From: Spirochaetia bacterium UBA2205
GTDB taxonomy: Bacteria; Spirochaetota; UBA4802; UB4802
NCBI GenBank assembly: GCA_002328585.1
Contig: DCUV01000070.1
Location: 24,320-88,319, forward strand
Direction of reading: 5' to 3'
DNA: 64,000 bases
A model generated the notes under the pieces. It saw only the letters and a list, made by a program, of their open reading frames with translations. It was not told where the DNA came from and ran no database searches. The translations under genes and the position numbers were made by a program. The first letter of the stretch is position 1. Each line of letters starts with the position of its first letter. This document shows, piece after piece, positions 15,908 to 24,187 of the stretch.

Positions 15908-16597
15908 CTAAAGACCAATACAGTGAGCTATCGCCACATGGAAGCCGTATTGTGTTGCCAGGTCATAAAGAAAATGAGCAACCATTATTGGCAGCAAAGA
16001 GTTTGTTTGTATATACAGGTATGCCCATAGTGCTCCCCACAATGCTGCTTCAAGCCATGTGCCAAGACCCATTGACCAGTGAATGGCTACAAAAAGAAGT
16101 GTTGATGCAATGATGAGTATCCATTTATTTGATGTTATAAGACGAAGCTGATGTATTGCAATGCCACGGTAGATTATCTCTTCATAAATGCCTGCGGTGA
16201 TTGAAAGGTACAGTACATACAAAAAAACATACAAAGGCCTCCACCGGGGCAATGGGAAATACCAGAACGATGCAAGGGTAAATCCATAGTGTTTTTTACA
16301 ATATTCCAGTGCGATAGTTAGTATGGCATACGCTACAAATATAGCAATAAAAAGCGCTACACCCCATAGCCATTGTTTGGGCTGTTTCACATTGATGCCC
16401 AATCTTTCCCATGTAAACCACCCGGCATCATATGCAACATATAAAAGCGAGGTTTGCCAGCCAATGTAGATGATGATGTCAAGGATAAGATTAAGCTTTG
16501 TTGCATCTTTCGGAATAAGAGGCAGGTAGCAATCATTCAGCAATAGTGGTGTTGCTAAAATTAAAAGTCGTAGTGTAACGATTATTATATTGTGCAT
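15908..16597 (-). CDS. CPBP-family intramembrane protease
   Basis: The 229-residue protein has about seven hydrophobic segments. It carries the CPBP (Abi/Rce1) catalytic motifs: YEEIIYRGI (EExxxR, about 141-149), VAIHWSMG (second motif, FxxxH-like) and HFLYDLA (HxxxD/N, about 208). Such enzymes cleave near membranes. In bacteria some take part in bacteriocin self-immunity or protein maturation, but the target here is unknown. The gene lies nine bases downstream of the GlpT-like carrier and is probably cotranscribed with it. Confidence 0.78.
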   Translation of the reverse strand: MHNIIIVTLRLLILATPLLLNDCYLPLIPKDATKLNLILDIIIYIGWQTSLLYVAYDAGWFTWERLGINVKQPKQWLWGVALFIAIFVAYAILTIALEYCKKHYGFTLASFWYFPLPRWRPLYVFLYVLYLSITAGIYEEIIYRGIAIHQLRLITSNKWILIIASTLLFVAIHWSMGLGTWLEAALWGALWAYLYIQTNSLLPIMVAHFLYDLATQYGFHVAIAHCIGL

Positions 16598-16606
16598 AAA
16601 AAAATC

Positions 16607-17944
16607 TTATCCCCTTGGTTTAACCTTCCAGGTAAATGCTAACAGCACAATTGATATAACAGTGCATGCAACGATGGAGTAAAGCACAATGTTCCATCGG
16701 GTAACAATATCGTATGTTGTGGCAAAGTAATCCAGAATAAAGCCAAACCCTTTTGCCTGAACTGTCCTGCCAAGATATCCAAACATGCCAATAAAACCTG
16801 CTGCTGTACCTACAGCTTTTTTGTTGGTCAGGTCAAGCCCCATAACACCTAACATCATAACCGGCGGATACACAAAAAATCCAATGACCGAAAGCATTGC
16901 GTAGTAAAACCACAGGGATGGTTGCGGGTATACAACTATTCCCAAAAATGCCAGCACTACCGGTATCATACATAGCATACTCACCATGCCGCGCCGTCCC
17001 TGCAGTTTGTCCGAAATCCAGCCAAACAAAATTGTTGATGGAATACCTGCAAACTCAAGCACCATAATGCTGAATCCACCCTGTGTTATGTTTGCCCCCT
17101 TTATCTCGCGTAAAAACGTTGGTCCCCAGTCAAGCATGCTGTAGCGGGCAATATAGACAAAAAAGTTTGCAATGGCAACAACCCAGAGCAATTTGTTTTT
17201 GAGTATATAATCTACAAAAAGAGTTTTTGTCGATAGTTCCTTTTCAATGTGTTCATGTGTTTGAGGAGGGTAATCGTTTTTGTATACCTCTACAGGTGGC
17301 AGACCAACCGATTGCGGTGTATCGCGCAGTTGCCAGAAAAGATATATGGCACACAGTATGGCGATAGTACCCGGGATAAAAAAAGCATTGTGCAGACCAA
17401 AGTGTTTTGCACAATAGGCAGCAAGCATACCAGCAACCCCTCCGCCAACATTATGTGCAATATTCCATACTGAGAAGATGGTGCCGCGCTCACTGACGCT
17501 AAACCAGTGTCCAATGGATCTGCCGCACGGAGGCCAACCTGCACCCTGAATAAATCCATTCAAAGCCCATAGCCAGAAGTGAATGGTATAACTCTGCGTT
17601 GCACCAAATGCAAAATTACATAAAGCGGTTAGTATAAGCCCAACCGGCATGAATACGCGCACATTGCTGCGGTCCGAGACAGAGCCAAGCAAAAATTTGC
17701 CAATCCCGTACAGTAACGCACTTATTGCCAGTATGCTCCCAATCTGTGAATGGTCATAACCAAATACTGCCTGCATATCTCTGGCAACAGTGGAAAGATT
17801 ATTTCTGACTATGTAAAAGGTGGCATACCCAATGAATGTTGCTTCCAGGATGTGCCATCTAAATCGCGGGTAAAGTTTTTTTACTTTTTCTTGTGGCAGT
17901 AGTGGTTTTGCCGGTGGCTGTGCAAAGAGTGATAGCAGTTTCAT
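16607..17944 (-). CDS. GlpT/UhpC-like organophosphate:phosphate MFS transporter
   Basis: The 445-residue protein has 12 predicted helices and organophosphate-antiporter features. These include FIGYATFYIVRNNLS (first helix with YxxR), GIGKFLLGSVSDRSNVR (loop 2-3), and NGFIQGAGWPPCGRSIGHWFS (the GlpT/UhpT signature). FGWISDKLQGRRG is in the second half. E. coli GlpT is of similar length. It likely exchanges glycerol 3-phosphate or a sugar phosphate for phosphate. I placed the start at 17944, eight bases after GAGGG; the open frame extends to 18067, but through the dispersed repeat. A TetR gene is divergent. Confidence 0.8.
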   Translation of the reverse strand: MKLLSLFAQPPAKPLLPQEKVKKLYPRFRWHILEATFIGYATFYIVRNNLSTVARDMQAVFGYDHSQIGSILAISALLYGIGKFLLGSVSDRSNVRVFMPVGLILTALCNFAFGATQSYTIHFWLWALNGFIQGAGWPPCGRSIGHWFSVSERGTIFSVWNIAHNVGGGVAGMLAAYCAKHFGLHNAFFIPGTIAILCAIYLFWQLRDTPQSVGLPPVEVYKNDYPPQTHEHIEKELSTKTLFVDYILKNKLLWVVAIANFFVYIARYSMLDWGPTFLREIKGANITQGGFSIMVLEFAGIPSTILFGWISDKLQGRRGMVSMLCMIPVVLAFLGIVVYPQPSLWFYYAMLSVIGFFVYPPVMMLGVMGLDLTNKKAVGTAAGFIGMFGYLGRTVQAKGFGFILDYFATTYDIVTRWNIVLYSIVACTVISIVLLAFTWKVKPRG

Positions 17945-18040
17945 AATGACATCCCTCAGAGTAAAAAGTGTGATGCAGTAAATGAGTACATGATATGTAT
18001 GTAATTGCAAATCTTTTTTGTTATGGATACTTGCAAAATT

Positions 18041-18214
18041 GTCATTCCGGGTTTGACCTGGAAGCAAAACATGCTACTTGAGATTCTGAATCATAGTTCA
18101 GAATGACACACTCCACAGTGTCATTCTGTGAGACGAAGTCCTTTGTGTCATTCTGAGTGAGCGTCAGTGACCGAAGAAGCTATCCTTTCAATGAGATGCT
18201 GAATCATGATTCAA
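18041..18214. repeat. Dispersed CATTCCGGG-type repeat, long composite copy
   Basis: It starts GTCATTCCGGGTTTGACCTG and continues with TTGAGATTCTGAATCATAG and TTCAGAATGAC. Then come tandem variants TGTCATTCTGTGAGACGAAG and TGTCATTCTGAGTGAGCGTC, and finally GAGATGCTGAATCATGATTC. It is intergenic between glpT-like and tetR genes. Similar words are common in intergenic DNA of unrelated bacteria (recollection). No gene is seen in 17945-18356. Confidence 0.65.
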
Positions 18215-18356
18215 TATAACTTCTATATGGTAATTCTGAATCCTTTGACTGTATAGTAAAATGTGTATTATGTAATAAAAATATATTTGAAATTTCTTAG
18301 CCTGTATTTATTAGTATGTATATCAATGTATCGCAATTTGTATTATTGAGGGAGCG

Positions 18357-18968
18357 ATGAAGATTACAAAAAAGCGCAGTGACGGATTAAAACGGCAATC
18401 AGAGATAATGATGATTGCCCTAGAACTTTTTTCAAAGAAAGGGTATCATAATACAAAATTGGAAGATATCCTGAAAAAAGCTGGTATAGCTAAAGGGACA
18501 TTTTATCTTCACTTCAATGGTAAAGATGACTTATTACATATGATAGTAGATAGTCAACTGGAGGAGATGTACCGTATTTTAAGCGTACTTGATATTTCAA
18601 TGGATAAACCATTAGACGAAGTAATTAAAATATATAGAACTATCGCCCAATACCTTATTCGCGATCCAAAAATTAAAACGTTTGCACGTATTATGTTAAA
18701 AGAAGCAATGGGATTGGATAAAACACTTTTACAAAAACTTAATGATTTTTATAATAAAATTATTGCCATGTCTGCAGCTTATATTGCAAAGGCTCAGGGA
18801 AAGGGAAGGGTGTTTCCCATGCTTGATCCTTATTTCACGTCTATGTGTATTGTGGGGTCTATCAAAGAATTGGTTTTCCAGTGGTCGGTAAATGATGAAT
18901 CATTAGATTTAGAAAAAGCTATTATGACAGCAGCCGATATCTATTTTAGAGGGATGGTCAAAGGATGA
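18357..18968 (+). CDS. TetR-family regulator (divergent to the GlpT-like gene)
   Basis: The 203-residue protein has an N-terminal TetR HTH: MIALELFSKKGYHNTKLEDI, ILKKAGIAKGTFYLHFNGKD (about 20-65). An all-helical ligand domain follows. GAGGGAG precedes the ATG. Its target is unknown; candidates are the divergent GlpT-CPBP pair and its own gene. No clear palindrome was found in the gap, which is partly filled by the repeat. Confidence 0.85.
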   Translation: MKITKKRSDGLKRQSEIMMIALELFSKKGYHNTKLEDILKKAGIAKGTFYLHFNGKDDLLHMIVDSQLEEMYRILSVLDISMDKPLDEVIKIYRTIAQYLIRDPKIKTFARIMLKEAMGLDKTLLQKLNDFYNKIIAMSAAYIAKAQGKGRVFPMLDPYFTSMCIVGSIKELVFQWSVNDESLDLEKAIMTAADIYFRGMVKG

Positions 18969-19070
18969 TATTTATTACTTGACTAAAAAGTGATATGTAT
19001 AATTGTATGAAAAAATGTAAAATGGTTGTATTGTACTATAACTTCTGAATAAGGAAAACGTAAAGAAAAT

Positions 19071-19430
19071 ATGAAATTGTCCGAGATTAAAAAAATTCTT
19101 GATGCTGATGTCATAGTGGGAGAAGAAATGCTCAATACTGTAGATGTCGAAACAGCTTTTGCATCCGATTTGTTAAGCGATGTGCTGGCATATGCAAAAG
19201 AGCGCGCGTTGTTTATCACAGGACTTACCAATCCTCAGGTAGTGCGTACAGTGGAAGTCCTTGATCTTATTGGTGTGGTATTTGTACGGGGTAAAGTTCC
19301 ACAGATGGATACCGTGGAGCTGGCAAAACGTAAAAATATACCATTGCTGAGAACAAAATGTATAATGTTTGAAACCTGCGGAAGACTTTATGGTGTAGGT
19401 ATGAAAGCTTCTATTGAAAAAGTTGATTAA
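19071..19430 (+). CDS. DRTGG-domain protein
   Basis: The 119-residue protein is a stand-alone DRTGG domain: KLSEIKKILDADVIVGEEML, AFASDLLSDVLAYAKERALF, TGLTNPQVVRTVEVLDLIGV, KRKNIPLLRTKCIMFETCG. DRTGG domains are probably nucleotide-sensing modules. They occur beside HATPase anti-sigma-like proteins in [FeFe]-hydrogenase gene clusters of anaerobes (recollection). Here the next gene, 12 bases downstream, is an HATPase-DRTGG fusion, so the pair is clearly one unit. TATAAT at 18998-19003 could belong to its promoter, but no good -35 box was seen. Confidence 0.75.
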   Translation: MKLSEIKKILDADVIVGEEMLNTVDVETAFASDLLSDVLAYAKERALFITGLTNPQVVRTVEVLDLIGVVFVRGKVPQMDTVELAKRKNIPLLRTKCIMFETCGRLYGVGMKASIEKVD

Positions 19431-19442
19431 AAAGTTTAGCGC

Positions 19443-20240
19443 ATGCAGTGTGCAAATCATATATTTTCATATACATTGAAAGGTGGTGATTTTGATAATG
19501 CCGGGAGGATTTCAACTTCGCTTAAGCGTGAGTTGCGAACACGGGAATATCCTCCCCATATGATTCAAAGGGTAGCAATAGTATTGTACGAAGCCGAGAT
19601 CAATGTTGTTTCATATACCACAGTTGGATATTTTTTTGCATATTGCAGACCAAATTCAGTACATCTGGTGGTAAAGGACAAAGGAAAAGGGATAGAAAAT
19701 ATCAGACTGGCAGTACAGGAGGGTTTTTCAACAGCAACAGATGAAATACGCAGGCTTGGATTTGGTGCGGGCATGGGTTTGTCAAATATTAAACGCAATG
19801 CTAATGTTTTGCGCATTTGCTCCAGGCCAGGTGAAGGTACAAAGATATGCATAGATATAACATCAAGCAACCATTATGGAGATTTGATTATGGACATCAC
19901 TGTAAACGAAATCCAGCAAAAAACAAATTTTGAACTGTTAACCACAAATGCTGATTGCACAAAAGGCATTACCGGTGGTTATGTTGGCGACATGCTTTCG
20001 GATGTTAACGCCAACGGTAAAAAAGGAAATATCTGGATTACTATTTTAACGCATCCCAATGCTGTGGCAGTTGCATCATTAAAAGATTTTAGCGCTATCG
20101 TAGTGGCTGGTGGAATAAAACCCCGTGATGAATTTGTCAAACGTGCTGATGAGGAGGACATCCCTGTTATGTATACCGATTTATCAGCTTATGAGGTTGT
20201 AGTGCTTTTATCATCGCTGGGTATAACAGCAAATCATTAA
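19443..20240 (+). CDS. HATPase (anti-sigma-like kinase) fused to a DRTGG domain
   Basis: Residues 1-145 are a GHKL/HATPase_c domain of the anti-sigma-factor (RsbW/SpoIIAB) type. The N-box is YEAEINVVSY, the G1 box KDKGKGI and the G2 box GFGAGMGLSNIKRN. Residues 150-265 form a DRTGG domain: VNEIQQKTNFELL, GITGGYVGDMLSDV, GNIWITILTHPNAVAVASL, GGIKPRDEFVKRADEEDIPV. In other genomes these are usually two genes. An in-frame ATG at 19890, preceded by GGAG at good spacing, could also release the DRTGG half alone. No hydrogenase gene is visible in this window. The partner sigma factor or target is unknown. The 19443 ATG has no clear ribosome site. Confidence 0.75.
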   Translation: MQCANHIFSYTLKGGDFDNAGRISTSLKRELRTREYPPHMIQRVAIVLYEAEINVVSYTTVGYFFAYCRPNSVHLVVKDKGKGIENIRLAVQEGFSTATDEIRRLGFGAGMGLSNIKRNANVLRICSRPGEGTKICIDITSSNHYGDLIMDITVNEIQQKTNFELLTTNADCTKGITGGYVGDMLSDVNANGKKGNIWITILTHPNAVAVASLKDFSAIVVAGGIKPRDEFVKRADEEDIPVMYTDLSAYEVVVLLSSLGITANH

Positions 20241-20269
20241 AAAATGTTTGGCGATAGTTACCGGTGAAG

Positions 20270-20989
20270 CTATCTCCCCATTAAAAAATTAATTGTATAG
20301 CCAGCAGCGGCAAGCCCCATTATCCCCGGCATGTATGATAAACTTCCCCTTGTATTGTTTGTGCTAACATTGGTTGTACTGCCTGTACGTTCCTCGTGGA
20401 AATAAACGCACATAAACCCTCCAGCAATCCCAATATTTTTGAGACGCTTTCGCATGGTGCGTGCCAGCGGACAGTACTGTGTTTTACTAATGTCGCTAAC
20501 TCGTAAACTTTCCGGATTACATGCATTAGCCGCACCCATGCATGAAATGAAAGGAATATGCCTGCCCAGTAATGTTGTAATAAGTGATGTTTTTGCATCA
20601 ACGTCATCAATGGCATCAACAGCAAAATCAATGTCGTGAGGGATTAATCCGTGAACATTATCAGGTGTTATACAGATTTTATTTTTATTAATAATGACAT
20701 CAGGGTTGATATCTTTTGCTCTTTTTTCGGCAACATCAACCTTTGGCATTCCTATTGTACTGCCTAAAGCTAAAAGCTGGCGATTACAATTGGATATCTC
20801 TACAGTATCAAAATCAATAATGTCAACAGTACCCACGCCAGCGCGCACCAGTGCTTCAAAGGCATACGAGCCAACGCCACCTAATCCCACAACTAACACC
20901 TTGCTTCTAAAAAGTTTTTCAAGGTTTTCCTTGCCTATTAAAAGTGAAGTACGGCTAAATCGCTCATAGTAATTTTGATTAATATCCAT
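20270..20989 (-). CDS. tcdA: tRNA threonylcarbamoyladenosine dehydratase
   Basis: E1-like (ThiF/MoeB fold) enzyme that cyclises t6A37 to ct6A in tRNA. The 239-residue length matches TcdA. Motifs: RFSRTSLLIGKENLEKL (N terminus), VLVVGLGGVGSYAFEALVRA (nucleotide-binding, about 31-50), DFDTVEISNCNRQLLA, DAIDDVDAKTSL and SCMGAANACNP. The C terminus has GSLSYMPGIMGLAAAG. It converges on the HATPase-DRTGG gene with a 29-base gap. Confidence 0.88.
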   Translation of the reverse strand: MDINQNYYERFSRTSLLIGKENLEKLFRSKVLVVGLGGVGSYAFEALVRAGVGTVDIIDFDTVEISNCNRQLLALGSTIGMPKVDVAEKRAKDINPDVIINKNKICITPDNVHGLIPHDIDFAVDAIDDVDAKTSLITTLLGRHIPFISCMGAANACNPESLRVSDISKTQYCPLARTMRKRLKNIGIAGGFMCVYFHEERTGSTTNVSTNNTRGSLSYMPGIMGLAAAGYTINFLMGR

Positions 20990-21041
20990 AGTTAAAAAAC
21001 CTGCATGGTAATATAATTATTTTAATTTTAGTGCAGTATTT

Positions 21042-21090
21042 ATTCCTTAAAAATAATGTTATATAAAAGCAAGGTACTTCCCCGCTGTAT
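21042..21090. repeat. Copy 2 of the dispersed AT-rich element (partner at 5401)
   Basis: It shares the exact 16-mer ATTCCTTAAAAATAAT with 5401-5416, followed by an A-rich spacer, AAGGTAC and a CCCCGC stretch. It lies between tcdA and the RHH-like gene. Confidence 0.45.
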
Positions 21091-21159
21091 TCTGCAGCAA
21101 TGATATATATTCATCAGTATTTTTATAAAAATAAAATTATAGCGGTTTGTATTGCTATT

Positions 21160-21666
21160 TTAAAGCAATTTTTTTTGTTTTTTATTGAATTCTATAACTT
21201 CTGGTGGTGGTCCCCAGTAGAACTTCAGGCAATGTATGCCTTTTTCTTTATGAAAATCAAATGTATACGACCTGTTTTCATAATAACTGGTCAGATTATA
21301 AGGATAGTTATCGGAATTAATCTCTTTTAATCGCCTGCTGAAATATTCAAAAAATTCCACCAGCACATTTTCCACGCAAAATGCAATAATGTTGGCAAGC
21401 GACATCTTCCATAACTTCTTCACATCCAGGCAAAACTCATATTCCGACTGATACAACACCAGATGTACTCTTTTCCATGGATTGTCCTTATCTCGTTTTC
21501 TATAACAGATTCTTTTAAATGCAATAGCTTTCTTTTTTTCCTTTTTTGCAGCATACAGTATCATATACACAATAAATGTCCTCAACGACACATCTAACTT
21601 TTTACAGTAACTATCAAGAATTTCTAAGTGCTTACACGATATACAGGTAGTAGTTTCAAAATCCAT
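21160..21666 (-). CDS. Unrecognised protein, probable fused double ribbon-helix-helix (paralogue 2)
   Basis: This 168-residue paralogue of the 13699 protein has the same plan. FETTTCIS opens it, then helices LEILDSYCKKLDVSLRTFIV. A basic linker (AAKKEKKKAIAFKRICYRKR) follows, then a second unit VHLVLYQSEYEFCLDVKKLW with MSLANIIAFCVENVLVEFF. The tail is SYYENRSYTFDFHKEKGIHC and YWGPPPE. Residues shared with paralogue 1 cluster in the first strand, in AAKKEK, in SEYEF.LD.KK.WK, and in the tail; helices differ more. This points to a conserved fold with divergent DNA-facing parts. The ATG at 21666 follows GGGAGG; the open frame extends 12 codons upstream without support. Confidence 0.6.
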   Translation of the reverse strand: MDFETTTCISCKHLEILDSYCKKLDVSLRTFIVYMILYAAKKEKKKAIAFKRICYRKRDKDNPWKRVHLVLYQSEYEFCLDVKKLWKMSLANIIAFCVENVLVEFFEYFSRRLKEINSDNYPYNLTSYYENRSYTFDFHKEKGIHCLKFYWGPPPEVIEFNKKQKKLL

Positions 21667-21726
21667 TGCTTCCTCCCAAAGTTTACATTTTTTAGATGTC
21701 AAATGCTACATGATATGATAAAAAAA

Positions 21727-22494
21727 TTATATGTTCAAATTCAACAATTTTTTTGCGTTTTGTGTTGTCGCATCTGCTATCTCTTCTTCATCTTTACCAA
21801 TAAGCTCACTCATAGCTTTTACCACATAGATAATATTTTCCGGCAGGTTTATCTGTCCACTTTTTTCTACAGGGGGTATATCAGGGCTGTCGGTTTCCAG
21901 TAAAACATGGTCAGGATATATATGGTGTAAAACCTGTAATTTTTTTTTGCTGTTGCGATAGGTTAGTGCTCCTCCAAACGAAAAATAAAAACCATAACGC
22001 ATAAGCTGCCGGGCTATATCAGCATTCCCCGAATATGAATGGATAACACCACCGGCGTTTATTTTTCCAATGCGCTTCAGTGAAGCAATAAGCTCATTAA
22101 AAGCACCTCTGCAATGAACAATAACGGGCTTGTTTAAATCATTGGCAATGATAAGCTGTTCCTCAAAAAAATTTTTTTGCACAGCAATGTCTATGTCGGT
22201 TTTTGCATCAAGCCCAATCTCGCCGATGGCAATGTATTTGCTGTCGGTTATCGCATACAGCTTTTGCAATTCCTCAAAGTATTGGTTTTTGATATACCAC
22301 GGGTGCACACCAGCGGCAAAGTATACCTCATGGAAGCTATGACTAATTGTTTGCGATAGTTCCCACTCATCAGGAACTATCGCACAGGTAATAAAAGCAA
22401 TAACACCAACCTGTTTGGCTGCATCAATGATTGCATCAAGCCGGCCGCTGAAATGCCGACTTTCCAGATGGCAATGTACGTCAACAAGCTGCAT
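21727..22494 (-). CDS. tatD: TatD-family metal-dependent hydrolase/DNase
   Basis: The 255-residue protein has TatD signatures: VDVHCHLES (metal ligands, N terminus), AAGVHPWY (about 60), AIGEIGLD (catalytic Glu, about 90), IVHCRGAFNELIASL (His, about 125), HSYSG (about 153) and LLETDSPDIPP (Asp, about 198). The family has 3'-5' exonuclease activity on damaged or single-stranded DNA. The ATG begins one base after the TGA of yjbQ upstream, so translation is coupled. Two CGATAGTT octamers face each other inside the gene (22354 and 22375). Confidence 0.88.
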   Translation of the reverse strand: MQLVDVHCHLESRHFSGRLDAIIDAAKQVGVIAFITCAIVPDEWELSQTISHSFHEVYFAAGVHPWYIKNQYFEELQKLYAITDSKYIAIGEIGLDAKTDIDIAVQKNFFEEQLIIANDLNKPVIVHCRGAFNELIASLKRIGKINAGGVIHSYSGNADIARQLMRYGFYFSFGGALTYRNSKKKLQVLHHIYPDHVLLETDSPDIPPVEKSGQINLPENIIYVVKAMSELIGKDEEEIADATTQNAKKLLNLNI

Positions 22495-22495
22495 G

Positions 22496-22915
22496 TCATT
22501 CGCCAATCACTTTTACCAGCACGCGTTTGGGGCGCTGCCCGTTAAACTCAGCATAAAAAATCTGCTCCCATGGGCCAAAATCCAATTTGCCATTGGTCAC
22601 TGCTACAACAACCTCTCTGCCCATGATGCTACGTTTTATGTGAGCATCGCCGTTGTCCTCGCCGGTGCGGTTGTGGCGATATTTGCTGATTGGTTCATAC
22701 GGTGCCAGTGTTTCTAAAAAATCATCAATGTCACAAATCAGCCCTTTTTCATCATCATTAATGTGTACCGAAGCGGTGATGTGCATGGCGTTAACAAGGC
22801 ACAACCCCTCTTTGATGCCGCTTTTTGTAACCACATCCTCAACCATGCTGGTAATGTTTATGTAATCACGTTTTGTCCTGGTATTGAAGGTAAGGTATTC
22901 AGTCATTGATTTCAT
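22496..22915 (-). CDS. YjbQ/UPF0047 family protein
   Basis: The 139-residue protein matches YjbQ: LTFNTRTKRDYINITSMVED, SGIKEGLCLVNAMHITASV (the usual GL..VF..HTTA region), ICDIDDFLETLAPYEP, HNRTGEDNGDAHIKRSIMG (usual H.....DGNAHAH...MG) and GKLDFGPWEQIFYAEFNGQR. YjbQ proteins have weak thiamine-phosphate synthase activity when expressed; the physiological role is unclear. AAGGAGG precedes the ATG. It is the first gene of a two-gene unit with tatD. Confidence 0.85.
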   Translation of the reverse strand: MKSMTEYLTFNTRTKRDYINITSMVEDVVTKSGIKEGLCLVNAMHITASVHINDDEKGLICDIDDFLETLAPYEPISKYRHNRTGEDNGDAHIKRSIMGREVVVAVTNGKLDFGPWEQIFYAEFNGQRPKRVLVKVIGE

Positions 22916-23135
22916 GGGTTGCCTCCTTTTTTGTTCGATAGTTATCGGTAATGATGATAATGGTATAAAAGTTCACCTATTGTGTCAATACATTCTGTGC
23001 TCAATCACCATGAGTACTTATTGACTTTTTGATTGCAGAACAGTATAATAATGGTAATGGTAGTGGGGAAAAATAGGTTGACAAATAATAAACGTATAAG
23101 TGTATCAGAAATAGTAACTTTAGTGGGAGGCACTT

Positions 23136-23444
23136 ATGAAACGCTTTGTGATATTGTTTACTATCCTGATAGCTGTCTTCATAGCAATAGCAATTTATTC
23201 AACAAACAGGGTTGAAACACAACCAGCATATTCTGCTTCGCCTGTTGACTGCGGGTGGGATGCAGTTAAACCACACTTTGTGAATGATAGCCCCTGCCCG
23301 GGAGCGGTGTACTGTTCGTATGGGAATTGTGGTGAATATTGCTGCCCATGGGGATATTTCTATTCCAATCCATGTACGTGCCGATGCTATCGTACAAGCT
23401 ATGATGCAGGGCAGGATTGCAATAGCTATTTCAGATGTAATTAG
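23136..23444 (+). CDS. Small exported Cys-rich protein
   Basis: The 102-residue product has a signal peptide or membrane anchor (MKRFVILFTILIAVFIAIAI). A mature part of about 75 residues carries 11 cysteines in an irregular spacing: DCGW, SPCPGAVYC, GNCGEYCCPWG, NPCTCRC, QDCNSYFRC. This implies several disulfides and an extracytoplasmic location, or a compact toxin-, knottin- or inhibitor-like fold. No family is recognised. GTGGGAGG precedes the ATG. TTGACA at 23078-23083 could be its -35 element, though the -10 is poor. Confidence 0.65.
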   Translation: MKRFVILFTILIAVFIAIAIYSTNRVETQPAYSASPVDCGWDAVKPHFVNDSPCPGAVYCSYGNCGEYCCPWGYFYSNPCTCRCYRTSYDAGQDCNSYFRCN

Positions 23445-23877
23445 TATATTGGTTTGATATGTCAATATCCCTGTAGTTGTCACCTTTTGAAGTGTTTCCA
23501 TATAGATATGCAAATATGATTCGTTCATCACGATATAATGTGTCTTTGATGGTGTTAATAATATTTTGATTCATTCTTATAGGATTTATTGTTAAATTAC
23601 GATTTCAATACATTTATTAATCTGAATAAGTTTTTCGATATCCTGTATGCTTTTGATAAAGATTTTATTTTTAAAAACAAAATTGAAAGGTCAATTTTTT
23701 ATTGACAAGTTAAATGCCATAAATCTAATAGTCTCGTCTTTAAAATGAAAGTTTTTACATAATTTTTTTTGAAAATATTGTATCAGTTAGTACATTAATT
23801 GTTACTATCATCCTGTAGTTTAAATGGTAAAATCACAGCTTTGTTGGGATTAATTACCATGGTGCAGGTTATACCAT

Positions 23878-23950
23878 TCCCCTGTAGCTCAGTCGGTAGA
23901 GCGAGTGGCTGTTAACCACCAGGTCGCAGGTTCGAGTCCTGCCGGGGGAG
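23878..23950 (+). tRNA. tRNA-Asn (anticodon GTT)
   Basis: Acceptor TCCCCTG pairs with CGGGGGA (one T-G pair); discriminator G. Anticodon loop CTGTTAA gives GTT. The T-arm has GGTTCGAGTCC. CCA is not encoded. The rest of 23445-24155 shows no gene; it is AT-rich. Confidence 0.95.
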
Positions 23951-24155
23951 CATACATAAAACCATCAAAAGCATGATACTCTACTATAAATTCCACTCAT
24001 AATCTTAATTAATGTGTTGGTTTCATACAATAACTATTTTATAAAGGCTCTCCTTCCACTAAACGTTTACAAGGAAAATGTACATTAGTTTGTACTGAGA
24101 CATATCGATAAAGTAGAAGAACAACGAAAAGGGAAAACAAAATAAAAGATAGAGG

Positions 24156-24181
24156 TATTGGAGTATAGTATTGGAGTATAG
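24156..24181. repeat. Two tandem 13-bp units
   Basis: TATTGGAGTATAG occurs twice head to tail, ending seven bases before the 3' end of the outer-membrane protein gene. Confidence 0.6.
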
Positions 24182-24187
24182 TAACAT

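Noticed and set aside
17945..18067. N-terminal extension of the GlpT-like frame
   Set aside because: It is made of the dispersed repeat and the internal ATG has the better ribosome site and matches family length.
23445..24187. Search for genes or a CRISPR array around tRNA-Asn
   Set aside because: Only AT-rich DNA, the tRNA and a two-unit 13-bp duplication were seen; no regular repeat-spacer pattern exists anywhere in the window.
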